A stretch of DNA of 64,000 nt from Scytonema sp. UIC 10036 (GTDB taxonomy: Bacteria; Cyanobacteriota; Cyanobacteriia; Cyanobacteriales; Nostocaceae), in NCBI RefSeq assembly GCF_009725235.1, contig NZ_WJFC01000054.1:4272-68271 (forward strand), written 5' to 3'. The position numbers were made by a program, and so were the translations under genes. Numbering within the stretch: position 1 is the stretch's first letter; every line of letters begins with the position of its first letter. This document shows positions 43,346 through 52,083 of this stretch, in pieces. The notes under the pieces were generated by a model. It saw only the letters and a list, made by a program, of their open reading frames with translations, made no database searches and was not told the DNA's origin.

Positions 43346-45148
43346 ATCGAGACTATTTTCGGTAATCTCCAAGGATTAAAATCGAGCCAGCTGAAACAAC
43401 TACAGCGGCTGTATCACCAGCGCATACCAGGCGATCGCATCACAACGCCTGAGTTTTCCCAGCGACTGGCTGCTATTAGTACCGAGCTGAATCAGCCCGT
43501 GTGTACTTACCTCAACCGTCGCGGACAAGTGATCCGCGTAGGGGTCGGGACACCACGGCAAACGCAAATTCCACCTCTGGAATTGCCGCGTTACGGTGCT
43601 GAACGACTGAGCGGTATCCGTTGCATTGCGACTCATTTGAAGTCAGAACCGCCTAATGAAGCGGCGCTGACTTCTATGGCGTTGCAAAGATTGGATGCCC
43701 TTGTCATGCTTAATGTGACTGGAACGGGATTTCAACGCCGAGGTGGCGGTGCGACTGGGTACGTTAAGGAAGCTTATTTAGCTCACTTAGCACCCCAAGA
43801 CGCTCGTGCCTTTATTACCAGTCCGGCGATGAGAACGGCTGCTCCCTATCTTTCTTCTTCTGAAGGAGGCAAGGAGGAACCTAAAGGACAACAGGGTAAC
43901 CTCACACCGACTAATTGGAGTGCTAGCTGGAGCATATCACCTGCTTTAAGCTTGGATATGTTGACAAAACAGGACTTCATTGAGTTGGTGGAGGGTCTCG
44001 AAGAAGAGTTCCGGCGGGAATATGTCGCTCAAGATGTAGACACAGACCACGATCGCGTTCTAATTGTTGGGGTGATGACGGATGAGCTAACGTCTCAACA
44101 ATTCCAAGATACCCTGGAAGAACTGGGGCGATTGGTAGATACCGCAGGCGGAGAAGTCCTGCAGAAAATGAGACAAAAGCGATCGCGCATCCATCCCCAC
44201 ACAGTAGTTGGCGAAGGTAAGGTACAAGAAATTGCCTTAACTGCCCAAACTCTGGGAGCAAATCTGATCGTATTCGATCGCGATCTCTCACCCGCTCAGA
44301 TTCGCAATTTGGAATCCCAGATTGGGGTTCGAGTGGTGGATCGCACTGAAGTTATCTTAGATATTTTTGCTCAACGCGCTCAATCTCGTGCTGGTAAATT
44401 ACAAGTTGAGCTAGCGCAGTTAGAGTATGTGCTGCCGCGTTTGACTGGTAGAGGTCAAGCGATGTCCCGGCAAGGGGGCGGTATCGGGACTCGCGGTCCT
44501 GGTGAAACTAAGCTGGAAACGGAACGCCGTGCTATTCAACGGCGCATTGCCCGATTGCAGCAAGAAGTGAACCAACTTCAAGCACACCGAGAACGATTGC
44601 GCCAAAGACGGCAACATCAAGAAGTTCCGTCAATCGCTATTGTTGGATATACCAACGCTGGTAAATCTACTTTATTAAATGCTTTAACTAACGCTGAAGT
44701 TTACACGGCTGACCAATTGTTTGCCACTCTCGATCCCACCACACGCCGCTTGGTTGTTCCTGATGGGATGGATGGTGACACTCAAGAGGTTCTGGTAACT
44801 GATACTGTAGGATTCATACACGAATTGCCCGCATCGCTGATGGATGCCTTCCGTGCCACTTTGGAGGAAGTTACCGAAGCGGATGCCTTATTGCATTTAG
44901 TGGATTTATCTCATCCTGCATGGTTAAGCCATATACGCTCGGTTCGAGATATTTTGGCGCAAATGCCAGTGACTCCTGGTCCAGCCCTGGTTGTTTTTAA
45001 TAAGATTGACCAAGCAGATAGTGAAACCCTAGCACTTGCAAGGGAAGAATTTCCTCTAGCAGTATTTATTTCTGCAAGCAATCGCTTGGGATTGGAAACC
45101 TTGCGTCAGCGTCTGGGTCAGCTGGTACAATATGCTACCACCTGCTGA
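43346..45148 (+). CDS. hflX: GTPase HflX
   Basis: About 600 residues. The HflX N-terminal domain carries RSRIHPHTVVGEGKVQEIA and VDRTEVILDIFAQRA, then LPRLTGRGQAMSRQGGGIGT and a helical hairpin. The GTPase domain has G1 GYTNAGKSTLLNAL (about 433), G3 DTVGFIHEL and G4 FNKID. HflX is a ribosome-splitting GTPase used under heat and stress. The start is odd: protein-like sequence (ETIFGNLQGLKSSQLKQLQR) extends back to 43346, but the only codons between the upstream TAG (43337) and this region are GCG, CTT and ATC, none a usual start. The first ordinary start is GTG at 43499, which would drop 51 residues. I give the long form, beginning at ATC. Confidence 0.9.
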   Translation: METIFGNLQGLKSSQLKQLQRLYHQRIPGDRITTPEFSQRLAAISTELNQPVCTYLNRRGQVIRVGVGTPRQTQIPPLELPRYGAERLSGIRCIATHLKSEPPNEAALTSMALQRLDALVMLNVTGTGFQRRGGGATGYVKEAYLAHLAPQDARAFITSPAMRTAAPYLSSSEGGKEEPKGQQGNLTPTNWSASWSISPALSLDMLTKQDFIELVEGLEEEFRREYVAQDVDTDHDRVLIVGVMTDELTSQQFQDTLEELGRLVDTAGGEVLQKMRQKRSRIHPHTVVGEGKVQEIALTAQTLGANLIVFDRDLSPAQIRNLESQIGVRVVDRTEVILDIFAQRAQSRAGKLQVELAQLEYVLPRLTGRGQAMSRQGGGIGTRGPGETKLETERRAIQRRIARLQQEVNQLQAHRERLRQRRQHQEVPSIAIVGYTNAGKSTLLNALTNAEVYTADQLFATLDPTTRRLVVPDGMDGDTQEVLVTDTVGFIHELPASLMDAFRATLEEVTEADALLHLVDLSHPAWLSHIRSVRDILAQMPVTPGPALVVFNKIDQADSETLALAREEFPLAVFISASNRLGLETLRQRLGQLVQYATTC

Positions 45149-45174
45149 GTAGCTTCATCCAATTGACTCAGCAT

Positions 45175-45290
45175 ACTCGTTCCCAGGCTCCGCCTGGGAA
45201 TGCCTTAGAAGAGGCTATGCCTCTCTTTGTGAGATAAGTCGAGGCAGAGCCTCAAACCATGCATTCCCAGCCAGAGTCTGGGAACGAGAG
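45175..45290. repeat. Intergenic palindromic repeat (CCCAGGC..GCCTGGG type)
   Basis: CGTTCCCAGGCTCCGCCTGG begins a larger inverted structure that closes with TTCCCAGCCAGAGTCTGGGAACG; GAGGC/GCCTC pairs lie inside. It belongs to the same family as the repeat at 38264-38340. Confidence 0.75.
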
Positions 45291-45340
45291 TAACCACTCA
45301 GCAACGAGAGTAACCACTCAGCAACGAGAGTAACCACTCA
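45281..45340. repeat. Three tandem copies of a 20-bp unit
   Basis: GGAACGAGAGTAACCACTCA is followed by two copies of GCAACGAGAGTAACCACTCA. The array starts inside the end of the preceding palindromic repeat and runs into a heptamer array. It has only three units with no spacers, so it is not CRISPR. Confidence 0.9.
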
Positions 45341-45440
45341 GCAACTAACAACTAACAACCAACAACTAACAACCAACAACCAACAACTAACAACTAACAA
45401 CCAACAACCAACAACCAACAACCAACAACTAACAACCAAC
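45341..45440. repeat. Heptamer tandem array (CAACTAA/CAACCAA)
   Basis: About fourteen consecutive heptamers of two forms, CAACTAA and CAACCAA, occupy the 100 bases before the grx start. Such short tandemly repeated repetitive sequences are a hallmark of heterocystous cyanobacteria. Copy number is likely variable. Confidence 0.92.
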
Positions 45441-45457
45441 ACGAAGTTGAGAAAATT

Positions 45458-45718
45458 ATGGCTGCAAAAGTAGAAATTTACACTTGGAGAACTTGCCCGT
45501 TTTGTATCCGTGCTAAACAATTACTGACAAAAAAGGGAGTTCACTTCACTGAATACAGCATTGATGGAGATGAAGCAGCACGGAATAAAATGGCTCTACG
45601 GTCAAATGGAAGGCGATCGCTGCCACAAATTTTCATTAACGACCGTCATGTTGGTGGCTGTGATGATATCCATGCCCTAGACTTTCAAGGAAAGTTAGAT
45701 GAGCTACTCGCCTCCTAA
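45458..45718 (+). CDS. grxC: Glutaredoxin 3-type
   Basis: 86 residues with the dithiol active site CPFC (13-16) in YTWRTCPFCIRAKQLL, the cis-proline segment RSLPQIFINDRHVGG and GGCDDIHAL at the end. It is a standard class I glutaredoxin that reduces disulfides and mixed disulfides with glutathione in the cytosol. In related cyanobacteria, as I recall, a glutaredoxin gene lies directly before gshB; here the two are 6.4 kb apart because an IscB element with a nested intron has entered between them. The grx 3' end would provide the guide part of the omega-RNA under the usual IscB model. Confidence 0.95.
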   Translation: MAAKVEIYTWRTCPFCIRAKQLLTKKGVHFTEYSIDGDEAARNKMALRSNGRRSLPQIFINDRHVGGCDDIHALDFQGKLDELLAS

Positions 45719-45727
45719 AAAATTGTC

Positions 45728-45892
45728 AGCACCCCGCACTAAAGTGACGGGGCTTCATGCCTCAGCATTTTAGTTAGTTGACCAGCCTAAGTACTTTGTG
45801 TACTACGTTTGAAGGAAAGTTAAAAACTCACCAGCAAATGCGTAGCCAGTTTGCTGCCCTGGGATCGAATAGTTAAATAGTTTTACGAGGGG
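45728..45892 (+). ncRNA. Omega-RNA/HEARO-like region, 5' part
   Basis: Nine bases after grx, a hairpin CCCCGCACTAAAGTGACGGGG opens a structured, non-coding stretch that continues to the intron boundary at 45893. Together with 50492-50563 it would form an RNA of about 237 bases directly upstream of the IscB start, the place and size expected of an omega-RNA (the HEARO RNA of earlier structure searches). The guide would be the bases just before the hairpin. I infer this from position, hairpin and IscB; I cannot fold or align it here. Confidence 0.6.
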
Positions 45893-46450
45893 GTGCGATT
45901 CGTTGTGGAAGAATCCCGGTATCCAGTCCGGAAATAACTCCACCAACCTGACGGCAGATTACCGTCATTAAGGCTGAACTCTCGGTCGGATGTGGGTGCA
46001 AGCCCCACTCATCAGACTCAGATGTAACTCCCGACCTGCCCACGGCGACCGTACTCGGAATTGCGGAGACCGAAGCTGGGAACAGGGCACAACCAGACAT
46101 CCGTTGCGGGATGACACTGGTGCTAATGGGGGGTTCCTATGGTGAAACCGAGCCTACAAAAGCAACCCAAAAACAAGCGGGGCGCAACACAAAAAAACCT
46201 CGACTTCACTGGAGCTAATTCCCGCCTCAGTACCCTTCGGTAGAGGCAAGAGTCTAGGGGATTCAGTGGTTGAAATGGCTACACCTAACGGAACTATCAA
46301 TCTGACTGAGGGAACGAAGAAAAACGGATTGAAGGTCAAGGGAAAGGTCGAACCCCTTGTAGGCAAGACGAGTTGCGGAACTCCTTCGATTCGGGTAGGA
46401 CACAGCGTAATTGCTGTGAGGTGTTCAGAGTAAATGAATTGGAGTAGAGC

Positions 46451-47020
46451 ATGATTAGACGCAGTAGCAATACTAGCGAATCCTGGAAGACGTTACCGTG
46501 GAAGAAATTCCGCCAAAACCTATTCCGCCTGCAAACAAGAATTTATAAAGCCGTTTGTGTTGGTGACTACCGGAAAGCGAAGTCCCTCCAAAAGCTGATT
46601 CTGAAATCCACCTCAGCACGGTTGCTTGCTGTACGCCAAGTATCGCAGTTAAACGCTGGTAAAAAGACCCCAGGAATCGACGGCATAGCCAAGCTCACCT
46701 TTTCGCAACGGTTTGACCTAGCGAATGAGCTACTACGTCACGGCAGAAACTGGCAACACCAGGGACTACGCGAAATCCCCATTCCTAAGAAGGATGGCAA
46801 GATGCGAATTCTCAAGGTTCCGACTATGGCAGACAGGGCGTGGCAATGCCTCGTCAAATACGCACTAGAACCAGCGCACGAAGCGACCTTTCACGCTAGA
46901 AGCTACGGATTCAGAACAGGACGTTCCACGCATGATGCACAGAAATTCCTGTTCAACAATCTCAATTCAAGAGTGAACGGAATATCCAAGCGAGTCATCG
47001 AATTGGATATCGAAAAGTGC
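46451..47020 (+). CDS. ltrA: Outer intron reverse transcriptase, exon 1
   Basis: 190 codons from an ATG with GGAG upstream. They encode the start of a group II intron reverse transcriptase: WKKFRQNLFRLQTRIYKAVC, AGKKTPGIDGIAKLTF, LREIPIPKKDGKMRILKVPT, HARSYGFRTGRSTHDAQKF and VIELDIEKC, corresponding to RT blocks 0-3. The coding sequence breaks exactly in the catalytic block 3 (DIEKC|FDRI), where the inner intron begins. Without splicing, translation ends six residues later (VRRDD and a stop). Frame and sense are restored if 47021-49422 is removed, joining this to 49423-50406. Confidence 0.88.
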
Positions 47021-49422
47021 GTGCGCCGCGACGATTAACGCGGTATTCCCAACCAAGTTGGGAGAGACTAAGAAGAATGTCTCTAAGTCAACCAACTTAC
47101 CTGGAGTCGAAAGACAAAAGGGACAACAGCATGTTGGTAAAGCCGGAAATGGAGAGAAGGCGTTAAAACCATTGTTCGGCAAGACTTGTGTGACAAGGTG
47201 AAGATTAAACTATCTGAAGCCCAATTCTGACGGTATACTCGATTACCTATTCCTACAACGCCTAAAAGGAATAATCGTTTGTGTGTAGTTTTAAGCATTT
47301 GAACCACACAACTTCTTTAAACGAAGTCAGCCACCGATGAGATGGCTTAACGAATGAGTGGGACACCTAAATCACACTGATACGTACCGAGTTGATGAAG
47401 CGCGGGATGGTCTATGGGACGCGAGTCCTATGACTACAGAGTTCCCATAGTAGTCCGAGGGCGGGAAAGCCGTCCACATGGCAAAGGGGAACAGGTATTT
47501 CTTACATTGTTACCGAGAGGTACGCGAGATGCGAAACGCCGAAACGGTGTTAAATGTAATCCGAGACAGGGGGTACCGGGGTTTACCACTGGATGATGTC
47601 TACAGACAGTTGTTCAATCCCGACTTGTACCTTTTAGCGTATAGCCGCATTTATAAAAATGCTGGAGCAATGACGCCTGGGATAACTCAGGAAACTGCTG
47701 ACGGAATGTCCATGAAAAAGATTGAAACTCTTATCGAAGAGATTCGATATGAACGCTTTCGATGGACACCAGTGAGGCGAATTAATATTCCCAAGAAAAA
47801 TGGGAAAACTCGACCACTAGGTATTCCTACTTGGAAAGACAAATTGGTTCAAGAAGTAGTACGTTTAATATTAGAAGCGTATTATGAACCCCAATTTTCC
47901 GACAACAGTCATGGTTTCAGACCAAAACGCGGATGCCATACGGCGCTAACAGTAATAGACCGCACTTGGCAAGGAACCAAGTGGTTTATTGAAGGAGATA
48001 TCAAAGGCTGTTTTGACAACATAGACCATAAAATCTTAATGTCAATTCTGTGCGAGAAAATCCAAGATAACCGCTTCCTGAGATTGATTGAAAACTTACT
48101 CAAGGCAGGTTATTGTGAGCAATGGAGATATCACTCCACCCTCAGCGGAACACCGCAAGGCGCGATAGTATCACCCATACTCGCCAATATCTATCTTGAT
48201 AAATTCGATAAATTTATCGAACGGACACTTATCCCAGAGTATACAAGAGGTAAAGCAAGGGCAGAAAATCCGGAATACTCAAAACTCGTAAAACTTGCCT
48301 GGTATTACAGGAAGAAGGGACAAATTGAAAAAGCGCGTCAACTGGAAATTCAATACCAGCAAATGCCTTCCAAAGATGTTCGTGACCCTAAATACAGAAG
48401 GCTAAATTATGTGCGGTACGCTGATGATTTTCTACTTGGATTCATTGGTTCATTTCAAGAGGCAAAAGAAATCAAGGAAAAATTGAAGACATTTCTAGCG
48501 GAAAATCTTCAGCTAGAATTATCTAAAGAAAAGACCTTAATTACTCATGCTAGAAACGAAGCAGCGAACTTCTTAGGTTACGAAATTCTAGTTCAATATT
48601 CCGACACTAAGCATACCAATGGTAAGCGCTCAATTAATGGAATTACTGGACTAAGAATTCCCACAAGCTTTGTAGAAGAAAAATGTTCTCTCTATATGAG
48701 AAATGGGAAACCCATTCACCGCCCTGAATTAATAAATGATGATGATTTCACTATCATCAACATTTACCAATCAGAATATAGAGGGTACGTACAATTCTAC
48801 AGCCTTGCTCAAAACATCGCGTGGCTCCAAAAACTCCAATGGGTTATGTGGAGTTCGTTGATGAAAACTCTTGCTTGTAAACACAAAACTAGCGTGGCTA
48901 AAATTTGCGCGAAGTATCACAAGACGGTAAAACTGCCACACGGTCTAAGAAAGTGTGTCGAAATCACCGTCCCAAGAGAAGGCAAGAAACCCTTAGTGGC
49001 TCGTTTCGGTGGTATACCACTAAAACGCAACCTAAAAACAATCATAGAAGACCTGCCACGAGCGCGAAAGCCCGCGTTCAGAAATGAACTGATTAAACGG
49101 CTTCAAGCTGATGAATGCGAGATTTGTGGGGCAAGAGGTGATATTGAAGTTCACCATATTCGCGCCCTCAAAGACCTCAAAACCAAAGGTAGAAAAGAAA
49201 AACCGCAATGGATGCAAATCATGTCCGCACGTAGGAGAAAAACTTTGATGGTCTGCCCTCAATGCCATGATGCTATACACGCAGGTAACCCCGCAGGTAA
49301 ACAAGTCTCATGATAATGGAATACTGGAGAGCCGTGTACCTGGAAACTCGTAAGCACGGTTCGGCGGGGGCTAGTTGGAAAAGGAGCCAATAATTGGAAA
49401 CCTCGCTAGCTAGCTACCCACT
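47021..49422 (+). mobile_element. Inner group II intron inserted in the outer intron's RT gene
   Basis: The 5' end is GTGCGCCGCG. Near the 3' end, GAGCCGTGTACCTGGAAACT with its partner CGTAAGCACGGTTCG (49328-49363) is a canonical domain V, followed by a domain VI hairpin and CTACCCAC(T). It encodes its own reverse transcriptase (47529-49313). Ending at 49422 gives a perfect in-frame junction of the host RT (TGC|TTC); ending one base earlier, at AC, would obey the AY rule but shift the frame, so the exact 3' base is uncertain. A GTGCG also occurs at 47017. Confidence 0.88.
47529..49313 (+). CDS. ltrA: Inner intron-encoded reverse transcriptase/maturase with HNH
   Basis: About 594 residues from the ATG at 47529 with GAGAGG upstream (an ATG at 47478 is in frame). 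RT blocks are complete: GAMTPGITQETADGM, RRINIPKKNGKTRPLGIPTW, SHGFRPKRGCHTAL, FIEGDIKGCFDNIDH, GTPQGAIVSPILANIYLD, the catalytic YADD in LNYVRYADDFLLGF and a FLGYEI block. A maturase X domain follows, and the C-terminus has an HNH nuclease (CEICGARGDIEVHHIRALKD ... CPQCHDAIHAG). The protein helps the RNA fold and splice and primes retrohoming. All catalytic residues look intact, so the inner intron may be active. Confidence 0.93.
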   Translation: MRNAETVLNVIRDRGYRGLPLDDVYRQLFNPDLYLLAYSRIYKNAGAMTPGITQETADGMSMKKIETLIEEIRYERFRWTPVRRINIPKKNGKTRPLGIPTWKDKLVQEVVRLILEAYYEPQFSDNSHGFRPKRGCHTALTVIDRTWQGTKWFIEGDIKGCFDNIDHKILMSILCEKIQDNRFLRLIENLLKAGYCEQWRYHSTLSGTPQGAIVSPILANIYLDKFDKFIERTLIPEYTRGKARAENPEYSKLVKLAWYYRKKGQIEKARQLEIQYQQMPSKDVRDPKYRRLNYVRYADDFLLGFIGSFQEAKEIKEKLKTFLAENLQLELSKEKTLITHARNEAANFLGYEILVQYSDTKHTNGKRSINGITGLRIPTSFVEEKCSLYMRNGKPIHRPELINDDDFTIINIYQSEYRGYVQFYSLAQNIAWLQKLQWVMWSSLMKTLACKHKTSVAKICAKYHKTVKLPHGLRKCVEITVPREGKKPLVARFGGIPLKRNLKTIIEDLPRARKPAFRNELIKRLQADECEICGARGDIEVHHIRALKDLKTKGRKEKPQWMQIMSARRRKTLMVCPQCHDAIHAGNPAGKQVS

Positions 49423-50406
49423 TTCGACAGGATAAGCCATTCGGCGATTATGGACAGACTCATTGCTACACGTAGCATCAGGCAAGGAATACTTCGTTGC
49501 CTCAAAGCCGGAGTCAATCCAGAATTCCCCGAACAAGGTACCCCCCAAGGGGGAGTGGTGAGTCCTCTACTCGCGAACATTGCGCTCAATGGGATTGAGG
49601 ACGTTCACCAAACCAGAGGCATAGCAGACCGTAAACGCTGTATGGTGTCTCAATGCGTCAGATACGCTGACGATATGGTGATTATACTTAAACCAGAAGA
49701 TAACGCGCAAGAAATACTGGACAAAATCAGCAAGTTTCTTGCCGACAGGGGGATGAACATCAGTGAAAAGAAGACCAAGCTAACCGCTACGACAGATGGT
49801 TTTGACTTTCTCGGTTGGCGCTTTAAGGTGCAAACCAACGGAAAGTTTCGATGCGTCCCTTCTGCGGATAACTTCAAAAAGTTCCGTCAGAAAGTCAAAG
49901 CCATCGTCAACAATTCAAACTATGGTGCTAGGGTAAAAGCCCAAAAGCTTGCGCCTATAGTGAGAGGTTGGAGGAATTACCACCGCTACTGCAAAATGGA
50001 TGGCTCAAGATTCTCCTTGTACCACATTCAGCACAGAGCGCTTAGGAAGTTCAATAAAGAAACCAAACAGAGCTACCAATCTAGCAAGAAACTACTAGAT
50101 AAGGCGTTCCCTACAGTTTCTTACTCCGAAAACAATCATATCCTTGTCAAGAGAAACAAATCTCCCTTTGACGGTGATATCACCTACTGGAGCCAACGTA
50201 ACAGCAAACTCTACGACGGTGAAACCTCTATTGCCTTAAAACGGCAAAACCATACTTGTGCAGCCTGTGGATTAAAGTTCCTATCCGATGAGCGAGTACA
50301 CCTCCATCACATTGACGGGAACCACGCCAACCGGAAAAAAGTAAACCTGATAGCAGTCCACGAAAGCTGTCATGATTACTTGCACATGAGCAAAAGCGTA
50401 AGCTAA
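49423..50406 (+). CDS. ltrA: Outer intron reverse transcriptase, exon 2
   Basis: The frame from 49423 reads FDRISHSAIMDRL and then GTPQGGVVSPLLANIALNGI, the catalytic YADD in CVRYADDMVIIL, FDFLGWRF, an X domain (WRNYHRYCKM) and a C-terminal HNH (CAACGLKF ... VHLHHIDGNHANRKKVNL ... CHDYLH). It has no proper start of its own (the first ATG is at 49450) and continues exon 1 at 46451-47020. Joined, the two give about 517 residues, a normal length for an intron maturase. All catalytic blocks would be intact after splicing of the inner intron. Confidence 0.9.
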   Translation, partial: FDRISHSAIMDRLIATRSIRQGILRCLKAGVNPEFPEQGTPQGGVVSPLLANIALNGIEDVHQTRGIADRKRCMVSQCVRYADDMVIILKPEDNAQEILDKISKFLADRGMNISEKKTKLTATTDGFDFLGWRFKVQTNGKFRCVPSADNFKKFRQKVKAIVNNSNYGARVKAQKLAPIVRGWRNYHRYCKMDGSRFSLYHIQHRALRKFNKETKQSYQSSKKLLDKAFPTVSYSENNHILVKRNKSPFDGDITYWSQRNSKLYDGETSIALKRQNHTCAACGLKFLSDERVHLHHIDGNHANRKKVNLIAVHESCHDYLHMSKSVS

Positions 50407-50491
50407 GAACGTCGGAAGCTGGGTGCAGGGAAACCCGCACGCCCAGATTTAACAGAGAGGTGCGGGGCATCATAGCCCCCATCGACTCTAC

Positions 50492-50563
50492 CTAAAACAG
50501 TGCTATTTGAACGTACTACTTTTAAACATTGGCGAGGCTAACATCACCCGAAAGGAGGGACTT
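50492..50563 (+). ncRNA. Omega-RNA/HEARO-like region, 3' part
   Basis: These 72 bases between the outer intron end and the IscB start contain no gene except the IscB ribosome site (AAAGGAGGG, 50550-50558). By position they form the 3' part of the RNA begun at 45728. Continuity depends on removal of the twintron. Confidence 0.55.
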
Positions 50564-51925
50564 ATGTCCAAAGTATTTGTAATTGATACCAACAAAAAAC
50601 CGTTAAATCCGATTCATTCAGCCCAAGCAAGACAACTTCTTAGAAATGGAAAAGCAGCAGTTTTTAAACGTTTCCCGTTCACGATTATCTTAAAAGAAGC
50701 TAGACCGGAAGCACCCGTTCAATCTTTGAGATTAAAGATCGATCCCGGTTCTAAAACAAGCGGAATCGCTATAGTCAACGACTCTACAGGAGAAGTTGTA
50801 TTTGCAGCTGAACTCAAGCACCGAGGTTTTGCGATTCACGAATCTCTAACATCTAGAAAACAACTTCGTAGAAGTAGGAGAAATCGCAAAACCAGATATC
50901 GCCAACCGCCAAAACATGAATGGTTTAGAAAAGGTAACAAACAACCTTGTCCTAAACAACGTAGAAGCTGGATAGCCCCAAGTTTAATGAGCAGAGTTCA
51001 TAACATCAAAACTTGGGTTGAAAGATTGCGAAAAGTTGCACCAATTAAAGCTATTAGTCAAGAACTAGTACGCTTTGATATGCAATTAATCCGCCATCCC
51101 AATATCCAAGGAAAAGAATATCAACAGGGTTTTCTTTTCGGCTATGAAACACGCGAGTACTTACTTGAAAAGTGGAAGAGAGAATGCGCTTACTGTGGTA
51201 TTAAAAATGTTCCATTTCAAATAGAACACATTCACTGCCGAGCTAAGGGAGGTAGCGACTCAATTACAAATCTGACTCTGAGTTGTGAAAAATGTAATTT
51301 AAAAAAGGGAACTAAAGACATTAAGGATTTTCTTAAAAAAGCTCCGGCAAGATTAGAAAAAATATTGAAACAAGCCAAACAACCCTTGGCAGATGCAGCA
51401 GCAGTTAATTCAACAAGATTTAAACTCTTAGAAGTACTAAAAGAAACGGGTTTACCTGTAGAAACAGGAAGTGGTGGATTAACCAAATTTAATAGGACTC
51501 AACAAGGATTAGAAAAGACACATTGGATAGACAGTGCTTGTGTGGGTAAATCAACACCAGAAAAATTAAACGTTAAAGGAGTTAAACCATTACTAATTAC
51601 AGCAAACGGTCATGGAACAAGACAAATATGCCGTACTGACAAATACGGCTTTCCAAATCGTCATTGTTCAAGAACCAAATTTCACTTTGGTTTTCAAACT
51701 GGTGATATAGTTAAAGCTATTGTCACAAATGGAACGGTAGGCGCTTCAAGTCGGGGAACCCGCCCAACGCGCTGCCTCAAAAAAGTTGGCGAATATGTTG
51801 GACGTATCGCAACTCGTGCAACTGGTAGTTTCAACATATCAACAAAAGATGGTTTAGTTCAAGGAATTTCTCAGAAATATTGTAAACAGATTCACAAAAA
51901 GGATGGATATTCGTATGTATTTTAA
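50564..51925 (+). CDS. iscB: IscB RNA-guided nuclease
   Basis: 453 residues from an ATG after AAAGGAGGG. Domains in order: PLMP-type N-terminus (MSKVFVIDTNKKPLNPIHSA), RuvC-I with Asp60 in LRLKIDPGSKTSG, an arginine-rich bridge helix (RKQLRRSRRNRKTRYR, 98-113), RuvC-II with Glu167 in ISQELVRFD, an HNH domain (CAYCG at 208-212, IEHIHCRAKGGSDSITNL, CEKCN) and RuvC-III with Asp323 in HWIDSACVG. All expected catalytic residues are present. IscB is the transposon-encoded ancestor-like relative of Cas9, which cuts both DNA strands using an omega-RNA encoded just upstream. Here that RNA region is split by a group II twintron, so nuclease activity may depend on splicing. Confidence 0.92.
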   Translation: MSKVFVIDTNKKPLNPIHSAQARQLLRNGKAAVFKRFPFTIILKEARPEAPVQSLRLKIDPGSKTSGIAIVNDSTGEVVFAAELKHRGFAIHESLTSRKQLRRSRRNRKTRYRQPPKHEWFRKGNKQPCPKQRRSWIAPSLMSRVHNIKTWVERLRKVAPIKAISQELVRFDMQLIRHPNIQGKEYQQGFLFGYETREYLLEKWKRECAYCGIKNVPFQIEHIHCRAKGGSDSITNLTLSCEKCNLKKGTKDIKDFLKKAPARLEKILKQAKQPLADAAAVNSTRFKLLEVLKETGLPVETGSGGLTKFNRTQQGLEKTHWIDSACVGKSTPEKLNVKGVKPLLITANGHGTRQICRTDKYGFPNRHCSRTKFHFGFQTGDIVKAIVTNGTVGASSRGTRPTRCLKKVGEYVGRIATRATGSFNISTKDGLVQGISQKYCKQIHKKDGYSYVF

Positions 51926-52013
51926 ATTATTTAGACTGCCATTAAAATGGCACGAGTCGTGCTTCCTCCGTGGTCTAAAGACACACGGTTTCCGCACTCC
52001 CGGAAGCTTTTAG
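51926..52013 (+). mobile_element. Right end of the IscB element
   Basis: Downstream of iscB lie short hairpins (CCATTAAAATGG; GCACGAGTCGTGC; CGTGGTCTAAAGACACACG) as in IS200/IS605-type ends. They are followed by TTTTAG and then ATGA at 52014-52017. HEARO-type elements are described as inserting just before ATGA or GTGA, so I place the right boundary at 52013. No TnpA transposase is in the window, so the element is non-autonomous. Confidence 0.6.
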
Positions 52014-52083
52014 ATGAATTCTCAACGCTCGAACCTTTAATAATTCATAATTTATAATTCATAATTCAGTTGAGGCAGAAAGC

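Larger units (their letters stand above)
45893..50491 (+). mobile_element. Outer group II intron, itself interrupted
   Basis: The 5' end reads GTGCGATTCG, the group II start consensus. The 3' end has a domain V-like hairpin (AGCTGGGTGCAGGGAAACCC pairing with GCACGCCCAG, about 50418-50446) and a domain VI-like hairpin (50459-50489) ending CTCTAC, the AY terminus. It encodes a reverse transcriptase with an HNH domain, split by a second group II intron (47021-49422). It sits inside the presumed omega-RNA of an IscB element. Without the inner intron its length would be about 2.2 kb, normal for the class. Confidence 0.85.

Noticed and set aside
45281..45440. Tandem 20-bp and heptamer arrays as a possible CRISPR array
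   Set aside because: Units are contiguous without spacers, the 20-bp unit occurs only three times, and the heptamers are the usual cyanobacterial short tandem repeats. No cas gene lies near.
47017..47021. GTGCG at 47017 as the true 5' end of the inner intron
   Set aside because: Using it removes the TGC codon and cannot restore DIEKCFDRI; the start at 47021 gives an exact in-frame junction.
48905..49087. Frame shadows inside the inner intron RT as a separate gene
   Set aside because: They overlap the conserved RT/HNH frame on the same strand and have no independent start or homology.
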